The notes below the pieces were generated by a model. That model was not told the DNA's origin, did not search any database, and worked only from the letters and a program-made list of their open reading frames with translations. From Methanobacteriota archaeon (GTDB lineage Archaea; Halobacteriota; Methanomicrobia; Methanomicrobiales; Methanoculleaceae), in the NCBI GenBank assembly GCA_016841955.1, contig JAENYE010000007.1:1-64000 (forward strand): a stretch of DNA of 64,000 nucleotides, in the 5' to 3' direction. The translations under genes and the position numbers were made by a program. How positions within the stretch are numbered: position 1 is the stretch's first letter; each line of letters starts with the position of its first letter. Positions 41,634 to 49,345 of the stretch are shown here, one piece after another.

Positions 41634-42926
41634 ATGTCAAAAGCAGCAGTCCCGGGCAGCACGGTGACGGCCGCTCCGGGACGGGTGGGTCTCGCGCTGG
41701 TTGCCGGGGGATTTACCATGCCCGTTGCGCTCGCATCTCCCGACGACGGGACCGGACGGCTCTTCGTCGCGGATCTGGTGGGCGTCATCCGGGTCATCGA
41801 CACCGACGGCCGTCTGCTGGATCCGCCCTTCCTGGACCTCTCCGAACGGATCGTCAGACTGCGCCCCGGCTACGACGAGCGCGGGCTGCTCGGCCTCGCG
41901 TTTCACCCGCAGTTCGCCGAGAACGGCAGGTTCTTCGTCTACTACAGCGCCCCGCTCAGGGCCGGGGCACCTCGCGGCTGGGACCATACCAGCCGGGTAT
42001 CGGAGTTTACCGTCGCGGCGGACGACGGGAACCGGGCGGACCCCGACTCCGAGCGGGTGATCCTGGAGGTCGACCAGCCGCAATTCAATCACAACGGCGG
42101 CTCGATCGTCTTCGGCCCCGACGGCTGCCTCTACGTCCCGCTCGGCGACGGCGGCGGCGCCCGCGACGTCGGTCCGGGCCACCCGCCCGGAGGAAACGGG
42201 CAGGACATCACCACGCTGCTCGGCAGCATCCTCCGGATAGACATCGATGGCGAGGAACCCTACGGGGTCCCTGAAGACAACCCGTTCGTCGGAAAAGGCG
42301 GGCGGGACGAGATCTACGCCTACGGGCTGCGCAATCCGTGGCGCACGACCTTCGATGCCGGAGGCGGGCATCGCCTGTTCGCCGCCGACGCCGGGCAGTA
42401 CCTCTGGGAGTCGGTGAAGATCATCGTTCTAGGCGGCAACCACGGGTGGAATCTCAAGGAAGGCAACCATGCCTTCGACCCCGCAAACCCCTACGAGTCG
42501 CCGGAAGACGTGCCGCGGACCGGCCGCCGCGGCGAACCCCTGGTCGCCCCGATCATCGAGTACCCGAACGCCAGTCAGCCCGGCGGTATCGGCGAGGTCG
42601 TTATCGGCGGATATGTCTACCGCGGCAGCGCGCTCCCTGCGCTCGTCGGGCGCTACATCTTCGGCGAATGGAACCGGGCGGGTGCCGACGGCGACGGTAT
42701 CATCTTCATCGCAACGCCGCCGGAGAAGAATATCACCGAAGGGATGTGGGAGTTTGCGGAGCTCGAGGTGGTCACGGGCGGGACGGAAACCCGGACCGTC
42801 GGGGCTTACATCCTCGCATTCGGAGAGGACACGGAGCACGAACTCTATCTCCTGACCGCGGAGAACAAGGGGCCGACCGGGAGCACGGGCCGCGTCTACC
42901 GGTTCGCTCCGCCGCAGGAACCTTGA
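41634..42926 (+). CDS. PQQ-dependent sugar dehydrogenase-like (glucose/sorbosone family)
   Basis: A 430-residue beta-propeller of the GSDH family. Blocks FTMPVALASPDDGTGRLFVAD, GLLGLAFHPQFAENGRFFVYY, NHNGGSIVFGPDGCLYV and AYGLRNPWRTTFD are typical, as is GDGGGA. The start ATG 41634 has GGAG 4 nt before it; a GTG at 41580 is also in frame. No signal peptide is visible, so location is uncertain. PQQ is rare in archaea, so binding is not assured. Confidence 0.82.
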   Translation: MSKAAVPGSTVTAAPGRVGLALVAGGFTMPVALASPDDGTGRLFVADLVGVIRVIDTDGRLLDPPFLDLSERIVRLRPGYDERGLLGLAFHPQFAENGRFFVYYSAPLRAGAPRGWDHTSRVSEFTVAADDGNRADPDSERVILEVDQPQFNHNGGSIVFGPDGCLYVPLGDGGGARDVGPGHPPGGNGQDITTLLGSILRIDIDGEEPYGVPEDNPFVGKGGRDEIYAYGLRNPWRTTFDAGGGHRLFAADAGQYLWESVKIIVLGGNHGWNLKEGNHAFDPANPYESPEDVPRTGRRGEPLVAPIIEYPNASQPGGIGEVVIGGYVYRGSALPALVGRYIFGEWNRAGADGDGIIFIATPPEKNITEGMWEFAELEVVTGGTETRTVGAYILAFGEDTEHELYLLTAENKGPTGSTGRVYRFAPPQEP

Positions 42927-43233
42927 GGATGCCGGTTCCGGCGACGATCATGCAGGCTGCCGCCATCCCGACAGATACGAGCACCGCGTGATCACGTCTT
43001 TCAATACCGTGATGCCGGGGAACCGGCTCCATGCGGCTTGGGGCATGTGATAACCGGGAAACATCAAATCTAGTATGGTTTGTACTAAGAGGCTTGAATT
43101 TCTGAGACAAATCAGGGAAATAAAATTTCCTCTGGTAAGTAGAATGACAAACCTTTATATTACCACACCCATTGGGATTAATTATTACCATTTTCTTCGT
43201 GTAAACTGGTAGTAATGAGAACGTGGTGCGTAA
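42927..43233. promoter_or_regulatory. Promoter region of the 608-residue orphan
   Basis: TATA-like TTTATATT at 43154-43161. ATTATTACCA (43181-43190) and TGGTAGTAAT (43207-43216) form a 9-of-10 inverted repeat that falls around the expected transcription start. The left part carries a minus-strand hydrophobic frame (from about 43033) that may be the 5' end of another gene. Confidence 0.5.
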
Positions 43234-45060
43234 ATGACTGAAATCGGATATCCGACAGAAGTTCCGTGGAAGCATCTGAGCACCTCCTCGGATATGATGG
43301 ACACTGACTTTTCTGACCGCAGTTTTCCGCTCAAGTGGAAATCGTCAATGGCATTCTTCTATTACGAACCCGATCTGGATCCGACGGTTCTTGCCGGACG
43401 CAAGATCGTTTACCTGAAAGCCGTGTGCTCCATCACCGGATACCAGGTCGATGATAACGAGCTCGGAGTCGACGTGCGGAAACCCCGGGAATGGAATAGC
43501 CGGGTTTATGCAAACTTCCATGCACTCTTAAGGGATTACTATCCCTGTTATGGAGCCGTGCTGAACTTTGCGGTCTTCCCCCTGAAAGAGAACGATATCA
43601 AACGATACCCCTACATCATCGATTTCGAGCCCAAAAAACGGGAGATGTTCACGGTTGTCACCGAATCCGGAGAGGTCATGAGCCGCTCTCTCCACGATCT
43701 GAAGGTGAACACCGGAGGAACCACGACGACCTCTCTGGAGACAATCGACGTGGATAAGGGATGGTCCTTCAAGGGAGAAGGGCGTGCCGGAGGGAAGGAT
43801 GGTGCCAGCGGTGCACTGACATTAAGTTCGAGCTACGAATCGGGATATAAAGCAGCGGCCCAGGGACAGAATGTCAACCTTCGCCAGATCGACGCCTCTC
43901 AGGAAGCGAGGGAGACACTCTCTCATACGACCGAACTCCAGCAGATGTATCACCTCCTGGATTCCTACCATCTTGGAACCAACCGCGCTCTTTTCGCCAT
44001 CTTCCCCAGACCATTTACCGGGGATCAGGAACTCTCGGTAACAAACGGTCCGCGACGGTTGGAGGGCATACAGGAGTTCTTCTTTGTCGTCGCCATGCCG
44101 GAAGACAGCAAAGGCCTCTGTGTCGCTGCTCAACTGGAAACTTCTCACCTACACAAACAGACGCACACGGAGACGACCGGGACCACGGAGTACGAGGCGG
44201 GGGAGATCCAGCAGACGATAAGGGATTCTTACAAAGGAGGACTTTTCTCCAACTATTCGAGACGTTCCTATCCGATTCCCGTCCCCGGGGGATACATTGT
44301 CGATCGTTCTCAAGGAAACGGCGGGTATATTGAATCTGTTCGTTCCGGAGACAACGTAACCGAGGATATCGAATCGCATCACGTCGCCGTATACGATGAT
44401 CGAATAGAAGTGGAAGTCGTCTATGATCCGGGACCCTGCCCGGATACCGCCTACTATACTGCGGATTATACGGTCTTTTACAAATCACCGGACCCTGTCT
44501 CGGAGCCTGTCACGTCGGAAGTTACGGAGATCGATCTCTTCATGACGGGCAGGCACCTAAGTGCGTGTCTTGAGTTCGATAAAAGATCCATACAGTCGCA
44601 CGTGCCGAAATGGCCGCTCAGCGAATTTGTGGTATATGAGGAGGTCCTGCCGAAAAAGTTCAATGAAATCTATAAAGAGATTCCGAAAATACCTCGCGAC
44701 ACCCGGCAACTGATGAACGAACTCCAGTCCTGCATCCGCGATCGATCGGTTGCAAGCATCAACGACATGGACAGGTACCCTTCCGGCCAGCATACGATTC
44801 TGGATACCGATTTCGCATTGCGGACGATCAGTTCTGCTCCGGGAGGAGGCCGGTTCAGAACATCCGACTACACGACAAAGATACAGGTGAATGCTCTCGC
44901 GACGAAAAAACTGGACCGGGCGACAAGAGCATCTCTCACCCAATTCACCCGTGCGGATCTCCTCAAGAGCAATTCGGCTCAAACGGCGAGACAGGTCGGG
45001 CTTACGCCAAAAGAGATTATGGCGGTGAAGAAGGCGAACCTGGGAATAAAATCGAAATAA
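43234..45060 (+). CDS. Hypothetical protein, 608 residues, unknown family
   Basis: A cytosolic-looking protein without signal peptide or membrane segments. It opens MTEIGYPTEVPWKHLSTSSD. Residues ~155-205 are rich in Gly/Ser/Thr (NTGGTTTTSLETIDVDKGWS, then KGEGRAGGKDGASGALTL), followed by ELQQMYHLLDSYHLGTN and FAIFPRPF, and a C-terminal basic helix (SAQTARQVGLTPKEIMAVKK). I recognise no family. An inverted repeat in its promoter suggests its own control. Codon use is host-like. Confidence 0.65.
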   Translation: MTEIGYPTEVPWKHLSTSSDMMDTDFSDRSFPLKWKSSMAFFYYEPDLDPTVLAGRKIVYLKAVCSITGYQVDDNELGVDVRKPREWNSRVYANFHALLRDYYPCYGAVLNFAVFPLKENDIKRYPYIIDFEPKKREMFTVVTESGEVMSRSLHDLKVNTGGTTTTSLETIDVDKGWSFKGEGRAGGKDGASGALTLSSSYESGYKAAAQGQNVNLRQIDASQEARETLSHTTELQQMYHLLDSYHLGTNRALFAIFPRPFTGDQELSVTNGPRRLEGIQEFFFVVAMPEDSKGLCVAAQLETSHLHKQTHTETTGTTEYEAGEIQQTIRDSYKGGLFSNYSRRSYPIPVPGGYIVDRSQGNGGYIESVRSGDNVTEDIESHHVAVYDDRIEVEVVYDPGPCPDTAYYTADYTVFYKSPDPVSEPVTSEVTEIDLFMTGRHLSACLEFDKRSIQSHVPKWPLSEFVVYEEVLPKKFNEIYKEIPKIPRDTRQLMNELQSCIRDRSVASINDMDRYPSGQHTILDTDFALRTISSAPGGGRFRTSDYTTKIQVNALATKKLDRATRASLTQFTRADLLKSNSAQTARQVGLTPKEIMAVKKANLGIKSK

Positions 45061-45114
45061 CCTTCTCCATTGGCTCATAAGTCAGGTAGAAATCCTCGAT
45101 GAGGATACTACCGA
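45061..45114. other. Short convergent spacer
   Basis: About 50 nt between the 608-residue protein and the hicB-like fragment on the other strand. Confidence 0.3.
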
Positions 45115-45350
45115 TTACTTTTTTCGCCTGTCCGGGTCGTCGGTGAGCGTGTATTCGAGCATTCCTTCCTCGGTGGGGCTCTCCTCACCCTTCTCCAGGA
45201 GATCCTCGATGGCCTCCCGTGCCATCGTTATTGTCTCATCGACGGCCCTCCCGAAGATGACGCATCCGGGAAGGGTCGGCACGGTGACGGTATACCTGCC
45301 TTCAGGCTCCTCCGGAGCAGGATACGGTTATGTGAGAGATACCGGTCTCA
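45115..45350 (-). pseudogene. hicB-like gene with N-terminal frameshift (fragment 4)
   Basis: From TAT at about 45279 to the stop 45115-45117 the frame reads EEPEGRYTVTVPTLPGCVI, FGRAVDETITMAREAIED, LLEKGEESPTEEGMLEYTL, an almost complete HicB antitoxin. Upstream the first strand (RILLR) lies in another frame, and no ATG is available in the correct frame. A one-base deletion in the first codons would explain it. No HicA gene is adjacent. Confidence 0.7.
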
Positions 45351-45589
45351 CACTCCGGTCGTGTCTCACTGTCAGAGGTTGTGGCGATCAGCGCCCGGTT
45401 GGTCCGGATCGCTTCATCCATCCTCGGATCCAGCGAGAGGAGAGCGCCACCGACGCAACGGTATCGGCTGGCGCGTTCGGGGAGAAGAAAGATCCTGCCC
45501 CCGCGGCTGCGCGAAGTTCGAGGCGTGCAGCCGGGCGGGACAGGCTGATACCGGGGCCTCTCCTCCCCTGTGATACCCCCTATTCCTTT

Positions 45590-45869
45590 TTCCGGCGAGC
45601 ATCAGTCCCTGATCGAACCCACCTGCGTTGCCGTGGACGACCAGCACCGGGTATCCGTTTCCCACCCGGGCGCATTCGATCGGTCCGCAGCCGGTCCGGA
45701 CCACCCAGCTCCCCAGGCGGTCGATCCGCTCCCTGACGGCATGCATATCGCTCCGATAGCGTACCGTGACCGCCACCCCCACAACGGCGATACCAAGCAG
45801 GATGAGAACGATCAGGAAGTCAGCCGTAGGAATACACCACCCCTGCCGGTCACGCCGGGTGCCGGGCAT
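45590..45869 (-). pseudogene. N-terminal fragment of a membrane-anchored alpha/beta hydrolase
   Basis: Minus-strand frame from ATG 45869 reads DFLIVLILLGIAVVGVAVTV (membrane segment), then IECARVGNGYPVLVVHGNAG and GFDQGLMLAGK, the start of an alpha/beta hydrolase. After ~90 residues the match is lost in unrelated sequence, so the catalytic half is gone. Confidence 0.6.
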
Positions 45870-45912
45870 GGGCTCCGCGGCGTCTCGGAACCCCGGATTT
45901 TCAGCCGCCTGC

Positions 45913-46878
45913 CTATCCCCTCTGCATCTCCTTCAGAAGGTCGGCAAACCGGTCCATGGTCTCGTTCATCCCTTCCTCCATGCCCGACTGAAGCGTCCCG
46001 TCACGGTCTTCCACCGACTGGTAAACCACCCTGTCTGTCACCTTTGTCCTGCCGTCCAGGTCTTCCAGGGTAACCGTCTCAAGCGTCACGTGGCCCGGCA
46101 TGCCCTCGAACTCGAAGGTGTAGATGAGCCTCTCTGGCTGTGCAATCTCGTGGTACACCCCGTGGAACGCGTAATCGTTGCCCTCGGCATCGCGCTGGAG
46201 GTAGCGCCAGGTGCCGCCCGGCCTGACGTCCATCTCCTCGACCGTTGTCGTGAGGCTCGCCGGCCCCCACCACCGGGGCACCAGGTCCGGGTTAGTGTAG
46301 GTTTTGAACACGAGGTCCCGCGGCGCGTCGAAGATCCGCGTGATGACGAGATCCTGTTTTCCCGGCTCGGCGGTAAGATGCGTCTTCGCTGCTCCTCCCA
46401 GGACTTCTGCGAGCTTGTCGAGGGACTCGTTCCAGCCGGCCTCGGCCATATCGCGATTCTCGCCCGCCGGGACGCCGGGCTCCCGTATGGTCACCTTTGT
46501 CCTGTCGCCAACGTCTTCGAACGTCACCGTCGCCAGCAGCTCCGACGGCCAGTCTCCGCTCATCCCGTAGGCCGAGGCCGGGACCACGTTGCCCTCCGCA
46601 TCCGAGAACGAATCGGTGGCGACGATCCGCTCCATTAAAACGATCTCGCGGTACTCGCCGGTGCTCCAGAAATCCTGGCCCTCGGGCGAGCGCATGTTGA
46701 ACAGATACCTGCCCCCCTCGCGGAGATCGATCCTGATGACCGGCGCGGTGAAGCCTCCGGGCCCCCACCAGCGCCTGACATACTCGGGCTGTGTCCATGC
46801 CTTCCAGACGAGCTCGCGCGGTGCGTCAATTACACGTTCGATGAGGATTTCAGACCTGATCTGTTGTGCCTCTTCCAT
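45913..46878 (-). CDS. Tandem SRPBCC (AHSA1-like) protein
   Basis: A 321-residue protein with two SRPBCC/AHSA1 domains in tandem. Domain 1 starts IERVIDAPRELVWKAWTQPE; domain 2 starts ITRIFDAPRDLVFKTYTNPD and has RWWGPASLTTTVEEMDVRPG. Both have the hydrophobic pocket fold of Aha1 relatives, whose ligands are usually unknown. The second domain is very close in sequence to the single-domain gene at 47072-47575, so one arose from the other. Confidence 0.85.
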   Translation of the reverse strand: MEEAQQIRSEILIERVIDAPRELVWKAWTQPEYVRRWWGPGGFTAPVIRIDLREGGRYLFNMRSPEGQDFWSTGEYREIVLMERIVATDSFSDAEGNVVPASAYGMSGDWPSELLATVTFEDVGDRTKVTIREPGVPAGENRDMAEAGWNESLDKLAEVLGGAAKTHLTAEPGKQDLVITRIFDAPRDLVFKTYTNPDLVPRWWGPASLTTTVEEMDVRPGGTWRYLQRDAEGNDYAFHGVYHEIAQPERLIYTFEFEGMPGHVTLETVTLEDLDGRTKVTDRVVYQSVEDRDGTLQSGMEEGMNETMDRFADLLKEMQRG

Positions 46879-47071
46879 GGGGTGCTCACCTTACGAGCGC
46901 CCCCTATGATGACCAGGTGGTTATTAACTCATCGGCGATGCTCCGGATGTGGTTGCCGCGGGTATCCTCCCCGGCCGGCTGCCCGGCACCGGACCGTCGC
47001 CGGAGGCCCGCAGCAATCCCCCTGCACGAAAGAGCCGCACACGCCGGTCCTGCGAGACCGGCTGCTGCGGG

Positions 47072-47575
47072 TTATCGTGCCGGCGCCGCAGGCTTCTGTG
47101 CCTTCATGTTCTCGAGAAGTTCGGCGAGACGTTCCATGGGGCCGATCATCTCTTCCTGCGATCCCGACTGGAGCATCCCGTCGCGATCCTCGACCGACTG
47201 GAAGACCAGATGGTCCGTCATCTTTGTCCTGCCGCCGCCAAGGTCTTCGAACGTCTCCGTCTCGAGCAGGACATGGCCCGGCATGGCCTCGTACTCGAAG
47301 GTGTCGACGATCCGCTCGGGCGGCTTGACCTCGTGATAAACACCGAAAAATGCGTAATCGTTGCCCTCAGCGTCGCGCTGGACGACGCGCCACACCCCGC
47401 CCGGCCTGACATTCATCTGCTCGACCGTGGTCGTGAAGGTCTTCGGCCCCCACCACTGCGATATCAGCTCCGGGTCCGTGCATGCCTTGAACACGAGGTC
47501 CCGCGGCGCATCGAAGACCCGCGAGATGACGATCTCCTGCTTCCCCGGTTCAGCGGTAAGACTTGTTTCTGCCAT
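47072..47575 (-). CDS. SRPBCC (AHSA1-like) protein
   Basis: A 167-residue single-domain relative, starting at Met (MAETSLTAEPGKQEIVISRV); an earlier ATG at 47659 adds a non-conserved extension. It matches the second domain of the tandem protein at 45913-46878 over FDAPRDLVFKA, WWGPKTFTTTVEQMNVRPGG and DHLVFQSVEDRDGMLQSG. The two genes lie on the same strand, ~190 nt apart, and may form one unit. Function unknown. Confidence 0.85.
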   Translation of the reverse strand: MAETSLTAEPGKQEIVISRVFDAPRDLVFKACTDPELISQWWGPKTFTTTVEQMNVRPGGVWRVVQRDAEGNDYAFFGVYHEVKPPERIVDTFEYEAMPGHVLLETETFEDLGGGRTKMTDHLVFQSVEDRDGMLQSGSQEEMIGPMERLAELLENMKAQKPAAPAR

Positions 47576-47651
47576 TGTATCTTTCTCCCCCTGTTTTTTC
47601 CGGGCTTCATCGTTTCTGCATGAAAAAACTTCCCGCTGCACATGCACCAGT

Positions 47652-47800
47652 GAAAACAACTACGATGACCGCAAACCGGGGAAATACCTCCTGAACGACG
47701 ACGCTTTCACCGTATGTCCCGGATGCGGCCTCAGGCTTCCCGATAAGGACCTCAATCGTGTAGAGCGCTGTAACGGGCAAATGCATGGAGCTGTTCTTCG
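47652..47800 (+). pseudogene. Truncated zinc-ribbon fragment
   Basis: A plus-strand frame reads YLLNDDAFTVCPGCGLRLPD, then KDLNRVERCNG, a CxxC pair in a context like the zinc-binding N-terminus of DUF5946-type proteins. No start or rest of the gene is present, and the right end runs into the antisense of the next gene. Confidence 0.4.
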
Positions 47801-47810
47801 CCTTCCCTCT

Positions 47811-48770
47811 TCACCAGATCCAGGCCAGCAGGAAGATAGCTATCAGGAGAAGGCCGTCCTGGAGAACGACGGAGAGGACCATGATCTCAGTGCCCCGCCT
47901 CGGCCCGAAGATTGCGACGTAGAAAGACCCGAGCCATCGCAGGTATGTCGTGATGCTGGTCAGCAGGTTCGCTACGAGCAGCGTGATGACGATATCCCTG
48001 CCGGACATCTCGCCCGCCGCGAGCAGTCCGGACGCAAGGCCTGCTGCGGCGACATACGACCCGAACTTCGCAGCTATGATCGCGAGGCCCTCGGGCGGTA
48101 TGGGGAAGAGCCTGCTCGCGCCCTCCAGGTATGCGGCAACGGCATCGAAGACGCCTGCTTCGATGAGGAACGCCACGACGACGAGCGTCGGGATCATGAC
48201 GCCGAGGATCCGGCGGAGGGTTCTCGCGGCCGGTCCGATTGCGGCCGAAAGGGCTTCTCGCAGGGACAAATCCCGCCCGGGAGGTTTCTCAAGAGGCCCG
48301 GACGCCGGAACTCCCGGGAGAAGCATCCTCCCGGCCACCATGACGATGCCGGTCTTGAGAAACCCGATCCCCATCAGGATGACGAAGTAGATCATGCCGA
48401 AGATCCCGAGCAGCGGCACGTATACCGGAATAAGGTAGCGCCAGTGCATGACGACGGACGGGAAGGAGTTGATGAGCGCTGCGACGACGAGCTCGCGCTT
48501 CCCGATCGTCCCCTTATGGTAATAGTCGACGAGCATCGCGTCCGCCGCCTGCGGCGAGATGAATGCCGTCAGAAAACTCGCTCCGCACTCGCGGGGCAGG
48601 TGGGAGAACGTCGTGACCGGATAGGCAACCTTGGCAATCCTGTCGGTGATCCTGAGAGCGATCAGGACCTCGGCGAGCAGCACGCCGATGACGACAATCG
48701 GAACCGTCCGGAGCAGGAGTTCTGACGAGAGGCCCAGTGTCGCTGAAATGATCTCTGCTGTGCCGTCCAT
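47811..48770 (-). CDS. Nucleoside-recognition (GATE) domain membrane protein
   Basis: A 319-residue protein with about eight membrane segments. LSSELLLRTVPIVVIGVLLA, HLPRECGASFLTAFISPQAAD and ILGVMIPTLVVVAFLIEAG match the nucleoside-recognition family (SpoIIIAE/YjiH-like). It probably binds or moves small molecules; specificity is unknown. Single gene. Confidence 0.78.
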   Translation of the reverse strand: MDGTAEIISATLGLSSELLLRTVPIVVIGVLLAEVLIALRITDRIAKVAYPVTTFSHLPRECGASFLTAFISPQAADAMLVDYYHKGTIGKRELVVAALINSFPSVVMHWRYLIPVYVPLLGIFGMIYFVILMGIGFLKTGIVMVAGRMLLPGVPASGPLEKPPGRDLSLREALSAAIGPAARTLRRILGVMIPTLVVVAFLIEAGVFDAVAAYLEGASRLFPIPPEGLAIIAAKFGSYVAAAGLASGLLAAGEMSGRDIVITLLVANLLTSITTYLRWLGSFYVAIFGPRRGTEIMVLSVVLQDGLLLIAIFLLAWIW

Positions 48771-49028
48771 GGCTCACCGCTCTGTATGGTTGCGACCGGG
48801 AGAGTCGCTCTCCGGGGACTCACCCCGAACCAACATCCGGTACGCCGTCTGTGCATATCACCGTTCTGGGTGCCCGGGAACGGGATCGGCTGCCGTTACC
48901 TGAGCCCGTACTACAATCGGGGCTTCAACGTGGGAGGAATCCGGCAGCGATGCAATCTCTCTCCGCCTGAGAGGCAAAAGGATCGTATGGTTTAAATACA
49001 ATAGATCTAGAAGGTGTTTAGGTACTCG
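48771..49028. promoter_or_regulatory. Divergent intergenic with TATA for the hexapeptide ORF
   Basis: TTTAAATACA (48991-49000) is a TATA-like element ~30-35 nt before ATG 49029. The rest shows nothing else. Confidence 0.4.
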
Positions 49029-49148
49029 ATGATTGACAACGATTTAGAGTCCTACCATTGCACGCACGTGCAGAACTGCACCCTCGTGCTGAACCGCACG
49101 TCAGTGCGGAACTGCGCCTTTGCGCAGAACGCATTCTTCTTTAGATAG
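49029..49148 (+). CDS. Small repeat ORF (39 residues) with hexapeptide periodicity
   Basis: ATG 49029 with AGGT 7 nt upstream. The frame reads MIDNDLESYH, then six-residue units CTHVQN, CTLVLN, RTSVRN, CAFAQN, then AFFFR and TAG. Each unit is encoded by one 18-nt DNA unit that is also a hairpin. The peptide pattern (C/R)(T/A)x(V/A)xN resembles short repeat proteins, but it is too short for a fold. It precedes a symporter operon, so a leader-peptide function is conceivable. Confidence 0.45.
   Translation: MIDNDLESYHCTHVQNCTLVLNRTSVRNCAFAQNAFFFR
49060..49131 (+). repeat. Tandem array of four 18-nt hairpin units
   Basis: Four exact 18-nt units: 49060-49077, 49078-49095, 49096-49113, 49114-49131. 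Each is stem GCRC, four variable bases, stem GYGC, then a linker (A/T/G)GAAC(T/C/G). Unit 4 has GCGC/GCGC where the others have GCAC/GTGC, a paired change that keeps the stem. Loop bases differ in all units. Confidence 0.8.
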
Positions 49149-49181
49149 GGAACCGGCCCTTTTGCTGAGTTCCCGTGTAAT

Positions 49182-49200
49182 GTAACGGTTTTCCCGTTAC
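49182..49200 (+). promoter_or_regulatory. Hairpin between the repeat ORF and the symporter genes
   Basis: GTAACGG (49182-49188), loop TTTTC, CCGTTAC (49194-49200): a perfect 7-bp stem 16 nt before the accessory gene's ATG. It could be a terminator for the repeat ORF or part of a leader-RNA switch. Confidence 0.4.
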
Positions 49201-49216
49201 CGCCAGGTGGTTTGTT

Positions 49217-49345
49217 ATGTTTGGAATTGATGATCCTTCGATCTTGGTTGGATATCTGCTTGCGCTCGGATTTACGCTCGCATGCCTAGTGTACGGCCTG
49301 TTGAACTGGAATAACGGCGTGGAGGAGCAACGGGATGGCAGTTGA
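49217..49345 (+). CDS. Symporter small accessory protein
   Basis: A 42-residue protein with one membrane segment (PSILVGYLLALGFTLACLVY) and the start MFGIDD. Such short single-span proteins are known as symporter small accessory proteins directly upstream of SSS-family symporters. Its 3' end overlaps the symporter ATG by 11 nt; the last codons (VEEQRDGS) carry the symporter's ribosome site GGAGGAG. A pair by context. Confidence 0.8.
   Translation: MFGIDDPSILVGYLLALGFTLACLVYGLLNWNNGVEEQRDGS

Noticed and set aside
49060-49131. CRISPR-like array
   Set aside because: The unit is 18 nt with no spacers, and the variable part is only a 4-nt loop; the hairpin or peptide repeat reading fits better.
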